This document shows positions 7,415-16,429 of a stretch of 40,195 nucleotides of DNA, piece after piece. Within the stretch, counting starts at the first letter, position 1; every line of letters starts with the position of its first letter. Below the pieces are notes generated by a model. That model had not been told where the DNA came from, did no database searches, and saw only the letters and a program-made list of their open reading frames with translations. A program made the position numbers and the translations under genes. This stretch comes from an uncultured Ignavibacteriales bacterium (GTDB lineage: Bacteria > Bacteroidota > Ignavibacteria > Ignavibacteriales > Ignavibacteriaceae): NCBI GenBank assembly GCA_903929035.1, contig CAIYTF010000157.1, positions 1 to 40,195 of the forward strand. The letters are read 5' to 3'.

Positions 7415-10400
7415 ATGAGAAAAATATACATATTTTGGTTTGCAATGACTATGATGGTCATTTTGTTAGCGGGGGATGTTTTGGCACAAATTACAGTTAG
7501 CGGTTCAAATAATACAGATGGTACATACGCGTCTTTAACTGCATCAGGAGGAGTATTTTCTGCATTGGGCGGGGTTGCACAGACCGGAAAAACAATTACC
7601 GTGACTATTACTGGTAACGTAAACATAGAAGATGGAACGACTACTTTAACAGATGGCGGATGGACAAGTCTCACTATTCAACCAAGCGGTACAAGAACTA
7701 TTTCAGGAACAGTGGCTGGTACTTCAATGATAATGTTGAGTGGAGCCGATAATGTAACAATAAATGGATTAAATGCGGGCGGCAATTCGTTAACCATCTC
7801 TAATATTTCAACTTCAGTATCTACCGGAACCAGTACGCTTAAATTCGTTTCAGATGCAACAAATAATACAATCACAAATTGCTCAATTTTAGGTTCTACT
7901 ACGGTTCCTTTAACTACTGATGGCGGGGTGATCTGGTTCTCGACAGCTAATACAGGCGGCAATGGCAATGATAACAACACTATTTCTTATTGTAATATCG
8001 GACCTGCGGGAACCAACTTACCATCAAGATTAATTTTTAGTTTAGGAACTAATTCCAGTTCTGCAATTGCAAATAGTAACATTACGATTGACCATTGCAA
8101 TTTATTTGATTACTTCTTAACCACCGGTTGTGCTGCAATATATGCTTTGACGGGTAATACTGATTGGAACATAACCAATAATAAAGTTTACCAAGCTGCA
8201 ACCCGTACTTTCACCGGTACCGGTACAATGACAGGAATATATTTTGCAAGTGCAAACTACGGCAATAATATACAAATCACCGGAAACACCATCGGCTATT
8301 CGAGCAGTTTAGGGACGGGCACATTCACTCTCACGGGAAGCAGCTTTGTAGGTGCTTTCCAAGGAATATATTTATCTGCACTTCCGACAGCGGCAACGGC
8401 GTGCAACATCAATAATAATATTATTTCGAATATATCATTAACCTCCTCAACGGGTACTTTATACGGTATTTATAATATGACTACCGCAAATTCAAATACA
8501 ATAAATATGGATTATAATACAATTCGAAATATTAATATGCCAACAACAACCGGTCTATTTTATGCTATTTTATCAGGCGGAGCAGCAACATTGTCGGTAA
8601 GCAGTAATACTATTTCTAATATTACAAGAACAGGAAACGGACCAGTGTGTGGAATAGCAATCGGATCCGGAACAGATTGTACTATATCAAATAATAGCAT
8701 TACTTCCCTTTCTATCGACAATTTAGTCGCAACAGGACCTTTCACGGGTATTTTTACTTCGGGTAGCCCCAAAAATATTACGGCAAACACTAACACTATC
8801 ACTAATTTAACCTCGACTTCTACTGCTTCAATCTCAATTAAAGGTATTTTTGATACTGCAAGCGGTGCGGGTAATAAAATTTACCGGAATAATATTATCA
8901 ATAATTTATCTGCTGCAGGAGGTGCTACTATTATAGGTATTCACGCGGTTACAACAAGTACTCCGAATGCATTGGACATAAGCGGAAACGTGATTAATAC
9001 ATTTAGCGGCGGTCTTAATGAATATGGTATTCAGCAAAGTGCTGTAACAAACGCGAATGTTTATAAAAATAAGATATATGGTTTGTTGTCAACAAATGCA
9101 AGTGCAGCTGTTTATGGTTTATACATTTCTAAAGGTACTTCGATTAACATATATAATAACCTGATCGGCGATTTAAGTGCAACGGCGGCAAACACCACCA
9201 TTCCAATAGCCGGTATTTACGCTTCCGGCACATCCGGCACAACCAACAATATATATTATAACACAGTATATCTGAATACGTCAAGTTCAAGCGGGTTATT
9301 TGGAAGCTCTGCTTTGTATGCATCCACAACATCAAATTTGAACTTACAGAATAATATTTTTGTAAATATATCAACACCAGTTGGTCCCACAGGGTTTACA
9401 TCGGCTTATCGCAGGAATAACACGACATTAACTACTTATGCAACCAATTCAAACAACAACCTGTTTTATGCCGGTACACCCGGTACAAAGAATCTAATTA
9501 TGTATGACGGAACAAATTCATATCAAACATTAGCTAATTATAAGGCGGCAGTGAGTACACGCGATGCGGCATCCATCTCCGAAAACACGCCTTTCGCGAG
9601 TACTACCGGTTCTGACGCGAATTTCTTTCAAATTAACAACGGCACAGCTTCGGCTGCAATTCCTATTGTTTCAAATGCTGGAGTGACTGTTTCGGGTATA
9701 ACCACCGATTTTGCAGGTAACACGAGAACTTCAACGCCGGATATAGGTGCGTATGAATTTCAAATCAGCAGAAGTGTTGGTGCTAATGAAACACTTACCC
9801 CCTATAATGATTACGCGAATATTACCATCGATGGCAACAATCCTTCTCTTGGCGGAGCAGCTACTATTAATGGCATTCTAACACTGACAAACGGAGTATT
9901 GACCACCACATCATCTAATCTGTTGACAATAGGTTCCGCCGGTTCCGTGAGCGGGGGTTCAGCGACTTCCTATATTAACGGACCATTAGCTTTCCAAACA
10001 GCAGCAACAGCAGGACCGGCTGAAAAAACTTTCCCGATTGGCAAAGGCTCCAAGTATCTTCCGCTAACTTTATCTGTTAATCAAAATGCGGCTTCCTCTT
10101 CTACCTTTACCGCTGAAATGTTTAATTCAACACCTCCGGCGAATACTATCGGCAGCGGCCTTGATAATGTTTCAACGGTAAGATATTTTAATATAGGGCA
10201 AACGGTTGTCGGTTCTGCATTTACTGCCGGAGCTGTTACTCTAAATTTCGACATCAGTGATAATGTTCAAGACATCAGCAAGTTAAGAATCGCGCGAGGT
10301 CCAATTGCAGGTAGCGGCACTTGGGCGGATTTAGGCGGAATCGGAACTGTTACAAGCACGTTAGACGTTTATAAGATTGGTAATATAGTTTCAAATATTC

Positions 10401-11038
10401 CGTTCACGGATTTAACTAACACGATATTCGTATTGGCAAATGGCAACACGGGTGGAAACCCACTCCCCGTTGAACTAACAGCATTCACCGCATCCGTAAA
10501 ACAACGCGATGTTTCTTTGAAGTGGGAAACAGCAACTGAAGTTAATTCCTATTCGTTTGATGTTGAACGCGCGCGGGTTAACACGTCAGGTGCCGATAGT
10601 AATTGGCTGAAAGTAGCTTCAATAAAGGCTTCAGGTAACAGCAATTCACCAAAAGAATATCGCTATACAGATTCAAGGCTTGACGCGGGCAAATATCAAT
10701 ACCGTTTGAAGATGGTGGATAACGATGGCTCATATAAGTACAGTCAAACTGTCGAAGTATCGATAGCATTGCCAAAAGCGTTTGATTTGTCGCGGAACTA
10801 TCCGAATCCGTTTAACCCGTCAACAACAATTAGTTTCGCTTTGCCGGAAAGAGCCAATGTGACGCTGACTATCTACAATCAGTTAGGTCAAAAAACGGCC
10901 GTTTTGCTTGAATGTCAAAAAGAAGCCGGTGTCCATCAAATAGAATGGAATGCAGCGGGTATGATATCCGGTGTTTATTTCTATGAACTTAAAACAGAAA
11001 AGTTCAGATCGGCTAAGAAGTTAATTCTAATGAAATAA
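7415..11038 (+). CDS. Giant secreted right-handed beta-helix protein with type IX secretion tail
   Basis: About 1207 residues. A Sec signal peptide (MRKIYIFWFAMTMMVILLAG) ends near DVLAQ. Roughly residues 60-770 are Asn/Thr/Ser-rich, low-complexity and full of short repeats of the kind NNTISNITRTGN and YNTVYLNTSS, typical of parallel beta-helix (pectate-lyase-like) folds. A choice-of-anchor-like beta domain follows, then LPVELTAFTA, a fibronectin-like module common in type IX cargo, and finally NYPNPFNPSTTI to ILMK, the sorting domain. It is probably a surface adhesin or polysaccharide-interacting protein; I see no catalytic motif, so no enzyme activity is claimed. It ends in a similar ILMK tail to the M4 peptidase, so both likely use the same exporter. 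Confidence 0.88.
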   Translation: MRKIYIFWFAMTMMVILLAGDVLAQITVSGSNNTDGTYASLTASGGVFSALGGVAQTGKTITVTITGNVNIEDGTTTLTDGGWTSLTIQPSGTRTISGTVAGTSMIMLSGADNVTINGLNAGGNSLTISNISTSVSTGTSTLKFVSDATNNTITNCSILGSTTVPLTTDGGVIWFSTANTGGNGNDNNTISYCNIGPAGTNLPSRLIFSLGTNSSSAIANSNITIDHCNLFDYFLTTGCAAIYALTGNTDWNITNNKVYQAATRTFTGTGTMTGIYFASANYGNNIQITGNTIGYSSSLGTGTFTLTGSSFVGAFQGIYLSALPTAATACNINNNIISNISLTSSTGTLYGIYNMTTANSNTINMDYNTIRNINMPTTTGLFYAILSGGAATLSVSSNTISNITRTGNGPVCGIAIGSGTDCTISNNSITSLSIDNLVATGPFTGIFTSGSPKNITANTNTITNLTSTSTASISIKGIFDTASGAGNKIYRNNIINNLSAAGGATIIGIHAVTTSTPNALDISGNVINTFSGGLNEYGIQQSAVTNANVYKNKIYGLLSTNASAAVYGLYISKGTSINIYNNLIGDLSATAANTTIPIAGIYASGTSGTTNNIYYNTVYLNTSSSSGLFGSSALYASTTSNLNLQNNIFVNISTPVGPTGFTSAYRRNNTTLTTYATNSNNNLFYAGTPGTKNLIMYDGTNSYQTLANYKAAVSTRDAASISENTPFASTTGSDANFFQINNGTASAAIPIVSNAGVTVSGITTDFAGNTRTSTPDIGAYEFQISRSVGANETLTPYNDYANITIDGNNPSLGGAATINGILTLTNGVLTTTSSNLLTIGSAGSVSGGSATSYINGPLAFQTAATAGPAEKTFPIGKGSKYLPLTLSVNQNAASSSTFTAEMFNSTPPANTIGSGLDNVSTVRYFNIGQTVVGSAFTAGAVTLNFDISDNVQDISKLRIARGPIAGSGTWADLGGIGTVTSTLDVYKIGNIVSNIPFTDLTNTIFVLANGNTGGNPLPVELTAFTASVKQRDVSLKWETATEVNSYSFDVERARVNTSGADSNWLKVASIKASGNSNSPKEYRYTDSRLDAGKYQYRLKMVDNDGSYKYSQTVEVSIALPKAFDLSRNYPNPFNPSTTISFALPERANVTLTIYNQLGQKTAVLLECQKEAGVHQIEWNAAGMISGVYFYELKTEKFRSAKKLILMK

Positions 11039-11050
11039 AAATATTTTTTT

Positions 11051-11074
11051 GAGCCTCTCGGAAATGGGAGGCTC
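11051..11074 (+). terminator. Hairpin after the beta-helix gene, likely terminator
   Basis: gagcctctc at 11051-11059 pairs with gggaggctc at 11066-11074 (9 pairs, one G-U, 6-base loop), 12 bases after the stop codon. The T-run lies before the stem (attttttt) rather than after it, so it is not a textbook rho-independent terminator. Confidence 0.5.
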
Positions 11075-11080
11075 TCATAT

Positions 11081-11130
11081 AACCCTTCGCGTGAGAAAGT
11101 GTTAATGTTATTTCTGAACGAGTCCTTAAT
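11081..11130. repeat. Dispersed palindromic repeat family, copy 1
   Basis: Holds the family core cttcgcgtgagaaag, a short spacer, gttatttctgaacgagtcc and ttaat. Related copies are near 22.5, 27.0 and 38.3 kb. Only the half-element is present here, directly after the terminator hairpin. Its outer end (ttaat) contains the stop codon of the minus-strand ATP-grasp gene at 11126-11128. Confidence 0.75.
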
Positions 11131-12313
11131 CCTTAATAAAATGAGGGATAAACCGGCTAAAATTATCAGTGATTCTATTGTTGTTTTCCCGAATCCCGAT
11201 TCCCGCGGATTCCTGATCAACCATCCACGAACCAATAATCGGATAACACCCGTCAAACTCCGGCACTTCAAAATATAGCTGATAGATTAATTTCTGCCCT
11301 GAATAATTGCCGCCCGTTTTAAAAACATCATAAGATGAACCATCGCGTTGATATATCGTAACATTATTTCCTTCGCGCCCAAAAACGGGTTTAGAAATGT
11401 ATGACAAATTATTTTCTATAAAATAACTGTCATCTTCAAACGCTGGCAGCAGTAATGGGTGATTAGGGAATAATTTCCACAGAATAGTTAAAAACATTTT
11501 ATTGCTAATGAGCTGTTTCCACGCGGGTTCAATCCAAAACGGACAATTGCTGTTGTTTGTATCCAATCCAGCTTTGAATGGTTCATCGTTCATCCATTCC
11601 CACGGGTATAATTTAAATATATTGTCTATAAGTTCTTCTTCCATATCGACAAATTCCCCGCTTTCGTGAACAAACCCGATGTCTTCAACAAACAACAGCT
11701 TAGTACTAAGTCCTGCCTGTGTTGCACAGTCACGTAAATATTCGACTGTTGTCAAGTCTTCAATGGAATCTTTCACGCAGGAAAAATGCAAAATTCTTTC
11801 TCCCTGCAAGTATGATTCAATATCGCGAAATTTTGCAATCAATTTTTCGTGAAGTGAATTAAATTGATCGTATTCAACACCAATTACATTGCAATAATCC
11901 TTTAGCCAGTGCCACTGGATAACCGCTGCTTCAAATAAAGATGTTGGAGTATCAGCATTGTATTCCAGCATCTTCAAACGGCGCGAGCCGCTTTCGCGAT
12001 GGTTAAATGCCAAGTCAAATCTTCCGTAAATCGCCGGATGTTCTTCATTCCAAGATTTAACTATAAAGTTCGCGGTATCTTCATTCAAACCGAATTTATA
12101 AAACAGATTATTGTCTATAATATGCTGTATTGCCTCGAGGCTCATTGAATGCAATTCGGCAGTGGCTTTTTCAATTTCCAAAACCTCACTTGTTGAAATT
12201 TGATATGCCTTGGACTCATCCCAGTAGAGTGTATCTAATGTATGAAAAGTGAAACCGAGTTTCTCTACTTCTTCCTGCCAGTTTTTGCGGGGGAAAATGA
12301 TGATTGATTTCAT
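11126..12313 (-). CDS. Glutathionylspermidine synthase-like ATP-grasp ligase
   Basis: A 395-residue protein of the GSP synthase C-terminal (pre-ATP-grasp) family, similar in size to E. coli YgiC and YjfC. Family landmarks are YGRFDLAFN near residue 100, EYNADTPTSLFEA near 130 and the ATP-grasp segment KPVFGREGNNVTIY near 315. Members join a carboxylate to an amine using ATP; E. coli GspS makes glutathionylspermidine, but the substrate of YgiC-type proteins is unknown and no amidase domain is present here. It overlaps the lipoprotein gene upstream by one base (TAATG). The stop codon falls in the dispersed repeat at 11081-11130. Confidence 0.87.
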   Translation of the reverse strand: MKSIIIFPRKNWQEEVEKLGFTFHTLDTLYWDESKAYQISTSEVLEIEKATAELHSMSLEAIQHIIDNNLFYKFGLNEDTANFIVKSWNEEHPAIYGRFDLAFNHRESGSRRLKMLEYNADTPTSLFEAAVIQWHWLKDYCNVIGVEYDQFNSLHEKLIAKFRDIESYLQGERILHFSCVKDSIEDLTTVEYLRDCATQAGLSTKLLFVEDIGFVHESGEFVDMEEELIDNIFKLYPWEWMNDEPFKAGLDTNNSNCPFWIEPAWKQLISNKMFLTILWKLFPNHPLLLPAFEDDSYFIENNLSYISKPVFGREGNNVTIYQRDGSSYDVFKTGGNYSGQKLIYQLYFEVPEFDGCYPIIGSWMVDQESAGIGIRENNNRITDNFSRFIPHFIKD

Positions 12314-12684
12314 TACGCGACCGCCGATCCGTGGGAACCAAATCCGCCGCGGCTTATCGAATGCGACGCGAAGCCGCTTCCGCGCGTGCCGTTCCGCCCG
12401 ATGCTGAAAGCACTCCCGTTACCATAAGTCCTCGATGAATAATTACCGCGTCTGTCATAGCCGCTATAATAGTAACTTCTGCTTCCGTGTGCTATCATAT
12501 AATACATTAACCACGGGCTAATGCCGCCGCCGTAGCTATATCCCCCAACCTCTTGATTGTTTTGCGTGTCTGTCTGGACTGACCATTCTCCATTCTCAGG
12601 AACTGCTTTCTTCTCCTTATGGCAGCCGCCAAAAATTGCAAGAGACGAAACCAAAACCAAGTTTATGAAACTGCTTTTCTTCAT
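12313..12684 (-). CDS. Gly/Ser/Tyr-rich lipoprotein, possible YgiB (DUF1190) counterpart
   Basis: A 123-residue lipoprotein: signal peptide ending in the lipobox LAIFGGC with lipidated C21. The mature protein is rich in Gly, Ser, Tyr and Arg (for example YYYSGYDRRGNYSSRTYGNG) and ends in RGGFGSHGSAVA. In enterobacteria the YgiC/YjfC ligases are encoded next to YgiB/YjfM, small lipoproteins with a similar Gly/Ser-rich RGGFGS-like tail, so the position and composition suggest an equivalent. Clear homology cannot be shown by eye. It overlaps its upstream neighbour by 4 bases and the downstream ligase gene by 1. Confidence 0.8.
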   Translation of the reverse strand: MKKSSFINLVLVSSLAIFGGCHKEKKAVPENGEWSVQTDTQNNQEVGGYSYGGGISPWLMYYMIAHGSRSYYYSGYDRRGNYSSRTYGNGSAFSIGRNGTRGSGFASHSISRGGFGSHGSAVA

Positions 12685-13043
12685 TTGATTTCCTTAGCCT
12701 TGAAAGAAATAGCGTAAGGAATTCTTACAACAGTATCTTTTTCAACAACATCCCCGTTTTCATTTTCAGATTCAATCCGTTCAGTCTTTGTGCCAAGGTT
12801 TGGTAAACTGTATGACTGTTTCTCCGTCTTTGTCAAAACCGAATGAACATAAATATTTGTGGTAAGGGTAACAACGGTACTATCCGGATAGTTATTATAC
12901 TCCGATGTATATTCAACTAAGTTATCCTTATTCTGATCAGGAACAGGCGGAGGTGCTTCATCTTCCTTACATCCTTGGAAAAACACCAAGGCTATTCCGA
13001 TAAACAAAATTGAAAGTAAGTGTAATATTTGTCTCTTTTTCAT
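12681..13043 (-). CDS. Small lipoprotein, first gene of the ATP-grasp operon
   Basis: 120 residues with a signal peptide and lipobox VFFQGC (C25), then an acidic linker (KEDEAPPPVPDQNKD) and a beta-rich domain. The linker after Cys contains KEDE; sorting rules in this phylum are not certain. No known domain was recognised. It is the first gene of a three-gene unit with the second lipoprotein and the GSP-synthase-like ligase, with a 4-base overlap. The 199-base gap upstream to the methyltransferase start holds no gene and must contain the divergent promoters. Confidence 0.78.
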   Translation of the reverse strand: MKKRQILHLLSILFIGIALVFFQGCKEDEAPPPVPDQNKDNLVEYTSEYNNYPDSTVVTLTTNIYVHSVLTKTEKQSYSLPNLGTKTERIESENENGDVVEKDTVVRIPYAISFKAKEIK

Positions 13044-13230
13044 AATGTATAAATTTTAGTTGAAATTTGTTCCATAGCAAGCATTCTAAAGCAATTATTA
13101 ATATACTAATTCAAAATACTTCTATTATGATCAAATATCAATATGAATTAAAGAATGTTTTGTTATTGAGCTAAAATCGTTGCAGAAAAAGCTATTTTGG
13201 GCATTTTTTAGTGAAGTCATTATTAATTCT

Positions 13231-13238
13231 TATATTTG
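13231..13238 (+). promoter_or_regulatory. Possible Bacteroidota-type -7 box before the methyltransferase
   Basis: TATATTTG matches the -7 consensus TAnnTTTG of Bacteroidota. It ends only 4 bases before the chosen ATG at 13243, so a transcript from it would be almost leaderless. No convincing -33 TTTG partner is seen. Confidence 0.25.
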
Positions 13239-13242
13239 GAAT

Positions 13243-14436
13243 ATGATTTTAGAACAAGAAAAGTTAGACGTAAAATCCAAGAAAAGGTCAAATCTTTTTA
13301 ATTGGCGTGGACAGTTTACTCCGGAGTTTGTGGAGTATATCTTAAAAACTTTTTCGAAGAACGATTATCACGTATTTGATCCTTTTGCAGGTAGCGGCAC
13401 AGTTTTACAAGAATGCGCGAGACTTGGGCTAAAAGCAGATGGATATGAAATAAATCCCTCAGCTTATGCAATGTCAAAGTTTTTTGTTTTTTGCAATTTA
13501 TCAAGATTGCAACGCTCTGAATTTTGTGACAATTTCGAAAGCAGATTAACCCTTCAGCTTCTTAAGCTGAAGGGTCAGAATGTCTATATTGATAAACCTG
13601 ATTATAGAGAGGCGTATCAAAATTTATTAGTATTTGCAGAAAATTTTAACCATCTTATCAAATCGAAACAAGAAAGAATATTCTTTATGAATATTCTTTT
13701 CAAATCCGAAAAAGATAAAAAGCTAACGGTTAGCGAATCAATATTCAAATCATTTCAATATGTAAAGAATGGTTTATTAGATTTACCCTACTCTGATGCT
13801 AAGATCAATATTCAACTAATGGATGCTCGAAGTTCAGGCGAAAAGCTTCCTAATAGTATTGATCTCATTCTGACATCACCTCCATATATAAATGTATTTA
13901 ATTATCATCAAAATTATAGAGCAATTATAGAATCATTTCATTTCGATATATTAAAAGTAGCGCATAGTGAGTTTGGTTCAAATCGTAAAAACAGAGGGAA
14001 TAGATTCAAGACTGTAATTCAATATTGTTTAGATATGGAATTGGCTATTAGATCATTTTGGAAAACATTAAAGCCGAATGCAAAGATGATATTAGTTGTC
14101 GGTAGAGAATCGAATGTTAGGGGTATCCCATTCTACAATGGTCAATTAGTTATTGAGATAATTGAAAATACCAATGGGTTCTCACAAATCGAAATTTCAG
14201 AGCGACAATTCACAAATAAGTTCGGTATAAATATTAAAGAAGATATAATCATAGCAGCAAAAGCTGACAATATTGGCACTTCATCCAATGGACGAACTAT
14301 TGCAATTTCTCATTTAGAACGTTGTTTAATGAACTCTCAGAACGGTATTAATGAAGACCTTTGCGATGCCATCCTAAACAGTGAAATTATAGTTGAATCC
14401 CCAATTTTCGATCCTAACAGCATTATGAAAAAATGA
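13243..14436 (+). CDS. Site-specific DNA methyltransferase (amino-type) of a type II restriction-modification pair
   Basis: About 397 residues from ATG 13243; a TTG at 13180 would add 21 residues that look unlike the family, whose members start close to NLFNWRGQFTPEFVEY. The AdoMet motif I is DPFAGSGT (residues 46-53) and the catalytic motif IV is TSPPY (211-215); SPPY is common in N4-cytosine enzymes but also occurs in N6-adenine ones, so the modified base is uncertain. Its stop overlaps the start of the nuclease gene (ATGA). Residues 103-111 are encoded by a perfect 27-base palindrome. Lower GC than its neighbours and the divergent position suggest a horizontally acquired islet. Confidence 0.87.
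   Translation: MILEQEKLDVKSKKRSNLFNWRGQFTPEFVEYILKTFSKNDYHVFDPFAGSGTVLQECARLGLKADGYEINPSAYAMSKFFVFCNLSRLQRSEFCDNFESRLTLQLLKLKGQNVYIDKPDYREAYQNLLVFAENFNHLIKSKQERIFFMNILFKSEKDKKLTVSESIFKSFQYVKNGLLDLPYSDAKINIQLMDARSSGEKLPNSIDLILTSPPYINVFNYHQNYRAIIESFHFDILKVAHSEFGSNRKNRGNRFKTVIQYCLDMELAIRSFWKTLKPNAKMILVVGRESNVRGIPFYNGQLVIEIIENTNGFSQIEISERQFTNKFGINIKEDIIIAAKADNIGTSSNGRTIAISHLERCLMNSQNGINEDLCDAILNSEIIVESPIFDPNSIMKK
13549..13575 (+). repeat. Perfect 27-base palindrome inside the methyltransferase gene
   Basis: acccttcagctt at 13549-13560 and its exact complement at 13564-13575 flank ctt. It is exactly nine codons in the reading frame and encodes TLQLLKLKG, between the motif I and motif IV regions. 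In the RNA it would form a 12-pair stem with a 3-base loop. Confidence 0.85.
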
Positions 14437-15323
14437 GCAATACACCACATAGAGAAAAACTTATCGCCGCAATAACTAATCCAAAAACAAAAAGCGATGT
14501 TGACTTATTAAATGAAGCCCTTGCTGCTTATGAGATATGGATAAGTAAATCTGCCAATCTGACATCCACTGGAGAAACAAGAATACAAGAATTAACTTTT
14601 TTGTTAAACGAATACAAAGATTACTTGGAAGTAGAACTAATTGCGGAAAGAGGATCAGACATTCTGAAAAGACAAAAAGGCCAATTGAAATTGGACAACA
14701 GTGTTATGGAGGAGTTTTTAATTCATCTGGTTAGTCCACAAATCCTTAGAAATCTGCCTGCATTTGAACTGAAAACAGGTCCGCAAACTGCGTTTATGTC
14801 TTTAGCATTTCGACCTTCAAGCATAACGACTTTAAATGAGAAGCCCGAAATAATTATCAAGGTCAAAGATCAAGACTTTACTATTGGTAAAGAAATTTAT
14901 TACAAATTTTCTTCTGAGTCAGGATTTTCTGGGCACAAAACTGTAGATGGGAAATTCTATCTTGCTGTTTTAGCAGCCGAGTGTAAAATAAATTATGACA
15001 AGACAATGTTTCAAGAGTGTGCAGGAACAGCGTCACGCTTAAAGCAAGGCTGCCCAATAGCAAAATATTACGCTTTAGTTGAATACTTAGATATGCAGCC
15101 AGAAGACACACGTTTGACTGAGATAGACAATGTATTTTTACTCCGTAAAGCTAAACGCTTGCCATTTGAAAAACGAAGTGTACTATCAGAAGTAAAGGCT
15201 CAGCACAGAGATAATCCAATATCCGCGGAAGTGATCGTAAAGTTTACCTATGAAATTCAAAAATTCGTAGATGCAATATGGTATAACCCTGACGAAGCAT
15301 TACAAAGAGGATCATTTGTATAG
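14433..15323 (+). CDS. Probable type II restriction endonuclease, Bpu10I-like
   Basis: 296 residues, translationally coupled to the methyltransferase. A PD-(D/E)XK-type core is visible: D172 in TVDGKF, then E183 and K185 in AAECKINYDKTMFQE, with a following helix ECAGTASRLKQG and strand KYYALVEYLDM. The AECK..DKTMFQE segment resembles what I remember of the Bpu10I family of type II enzymes (Bpu10I itself cuts CCTNAGC), but no specificity can be read from the sequence. The N-terminal half (alpha-helical, with KRQKGQLKLDNSVMEEF) probably belongs to the same family. An amino-methyltransferase partner is compatible with a complete RM system. Confidence 0.68.
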   Translation: MSNTPHREKLIAAITNPKTKSDVDLLNEALAAYEIWISKSANLTSTGETRIQELTFLLNEYKDYLEVELIAERGSDILKRQKGQLKLDNSVMEEFLIHLVSPQILRNLPAFELKTGPQTAFMSLAFRPSSITTLNEKPEIIIKVKDQDFTIGKEIYYKFSSESGFSGHKTVDGKFYLAVLAAECKINYDKTMFQECAGTASRLKQGCPIAKYYALVEYLDMQPEDTRLTEIDNVFLLRKAKRLPFEKRSVLSEVKAQHRDNPISAEVIVKFTYEIQKFVDAIWYNPDEALQRGSFV

Positions 15324-15373
15324 AAACCTACTCTACTATTACTTGTAATTGTTCAAAATATTTGTAACTATTT

Positions 15374-16429
15374 TTACAAAAACTCTTGCACCGCGTTAAA
15401 AACCATATCAACATCCAATTCCTTTATGCACTTAAACCGGACATCTTCGCGTTTGCAGAGAAGCGGCTTTGGTGAATAGAAGAAACAAGGGGAACATTCC
15501 AAATGAAGTGAAACTATCTTATAATCGGTTTTCCACGGATGGATGTATGTAGTGTTGGTGGGACCAATTATCGCGACAACTTTTCGTTTCATCGCGGAGG
15601 CAGCGTGCATAAGGCTGGAATCGTTTGTAACAAAAACATCGCACTTTGCAATCAGCGCGGCGGATTCTCCAAGATTTCTCTGTTTTGTAAGCAGACAATT
15701 CGCGGAATTTACTCCAGAGTGAATTAATTGTTTGAGTTCTTCCTCTTCCGGTCCACCAAAGAGCAGTATTTTCGCGCCTGTTTGAGCAATAAGTTTTGAA
15801 GCCAGAGATGCAAATTTTCCCGGTTCCCAACGCCTGTTGATGTGGTTCTTGAGAGTCGCGCATCCGGGATGAAATCCGATTATTGGGGCTGTGCCTGTTA
15901 GTCCCATCTCCTGCAAATAAGTATCTGCCGTATTGATATCATTGGTTGTCAGCGGAAAAATTAATCCGGGCTTTTCATCGGATGTGAATTTAAGCATTTT
16001 TTTCATCAGCAAAATGTTTTCATCAACATTGTGCAGCATATCATTTTCTTTGAGATGTACGGTATTCAGGAAACCAAAATTTGCTTTATTGCCGCGTAAA
16101 TACTCTATGCCTGCCCGTTCGGCTGCTCCAATTAGAAATTGTATAATATTATATTCCTTACGGTTTGAGGGATAGGCGTTCACGGAATAGTCATATTTGC
16201 CGCGAAGTTTCAAAACATACTTTAATGAATTGAATGCCCCCTCTTTCATAAAATCAAAATACATCACTTTGTTGAAGCGCGGAATTCTTTTGTATATATC
16301 CTCAACACCTTTAAACATTACTAACGCGTCTATTTCAGCCTGCGGGAAATGCTGTTTCGTCAGTTCCAACGCGGGGGTAAACATCAGCGCATCGCCAATG
16401 CCCGAAAGAGCAAGCACTAAAATCTTCAT
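15374..16429 (-). CDS. Glycosyltransferase family 9 (heptosyltransferase-like)
   Basis: 351 residues with the GT9 N-terminus MKILVLALSGIGDALMFTPA and the C-terminal donor-binding domain containing GGPEEEEL near 225 and FVTNDSSLMHAASAMKRKVV near 265. GT9 enzymes transfer ADP-heptose or related sugars in LPS core synthesis at the inner face of the cytoplasmic membrane. A Cys-rich segment near the end (ECSPCFFYSPKPLLCKRED) is a common GT9 feature. The gene overlaps the small ORF upstream by one base (TAATG) and is convergent with the nuclease gene. The acceptor is unknown. Confidence 0.9.
   Translation of the reverse strand: MKILVLALSGIGDALMFTPALELTKQHFPQAEIDALVMFKGVEDIYKRIPRFNKVMYFDFMKEGAFNSLKYVLKLRGKYDYSVNAYPSNRKEYNIIQFLIGAAERAGIEYLRGNKANFGFLNTVHLKENDMLHNVDENILLMKKMLKFTSDEKPGLIFPLTTNDINTADTYLQEMGLTGTAPIIGFHPGCATLKNHINRRWEPGKFASLASKLIAQTGAKILLFGGPEEEELKQLIHSGVNSANCLLTKQRNLGESAALIAKCDVFVTNDSSLMHAASAMKRKVVAIIGPTNTTYIHPWKTDYKIVSLHLECSPCFFYSPKPLLCKREDVRFKCIKELDVDMVFNAVQEFL

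Noticed and set aside
13180-13242. TTG-initiated extension of the methyltransferase
   Set aside because: Related enzymes begin near NLFNWRGQF; an ATG at 13243 gives that start.
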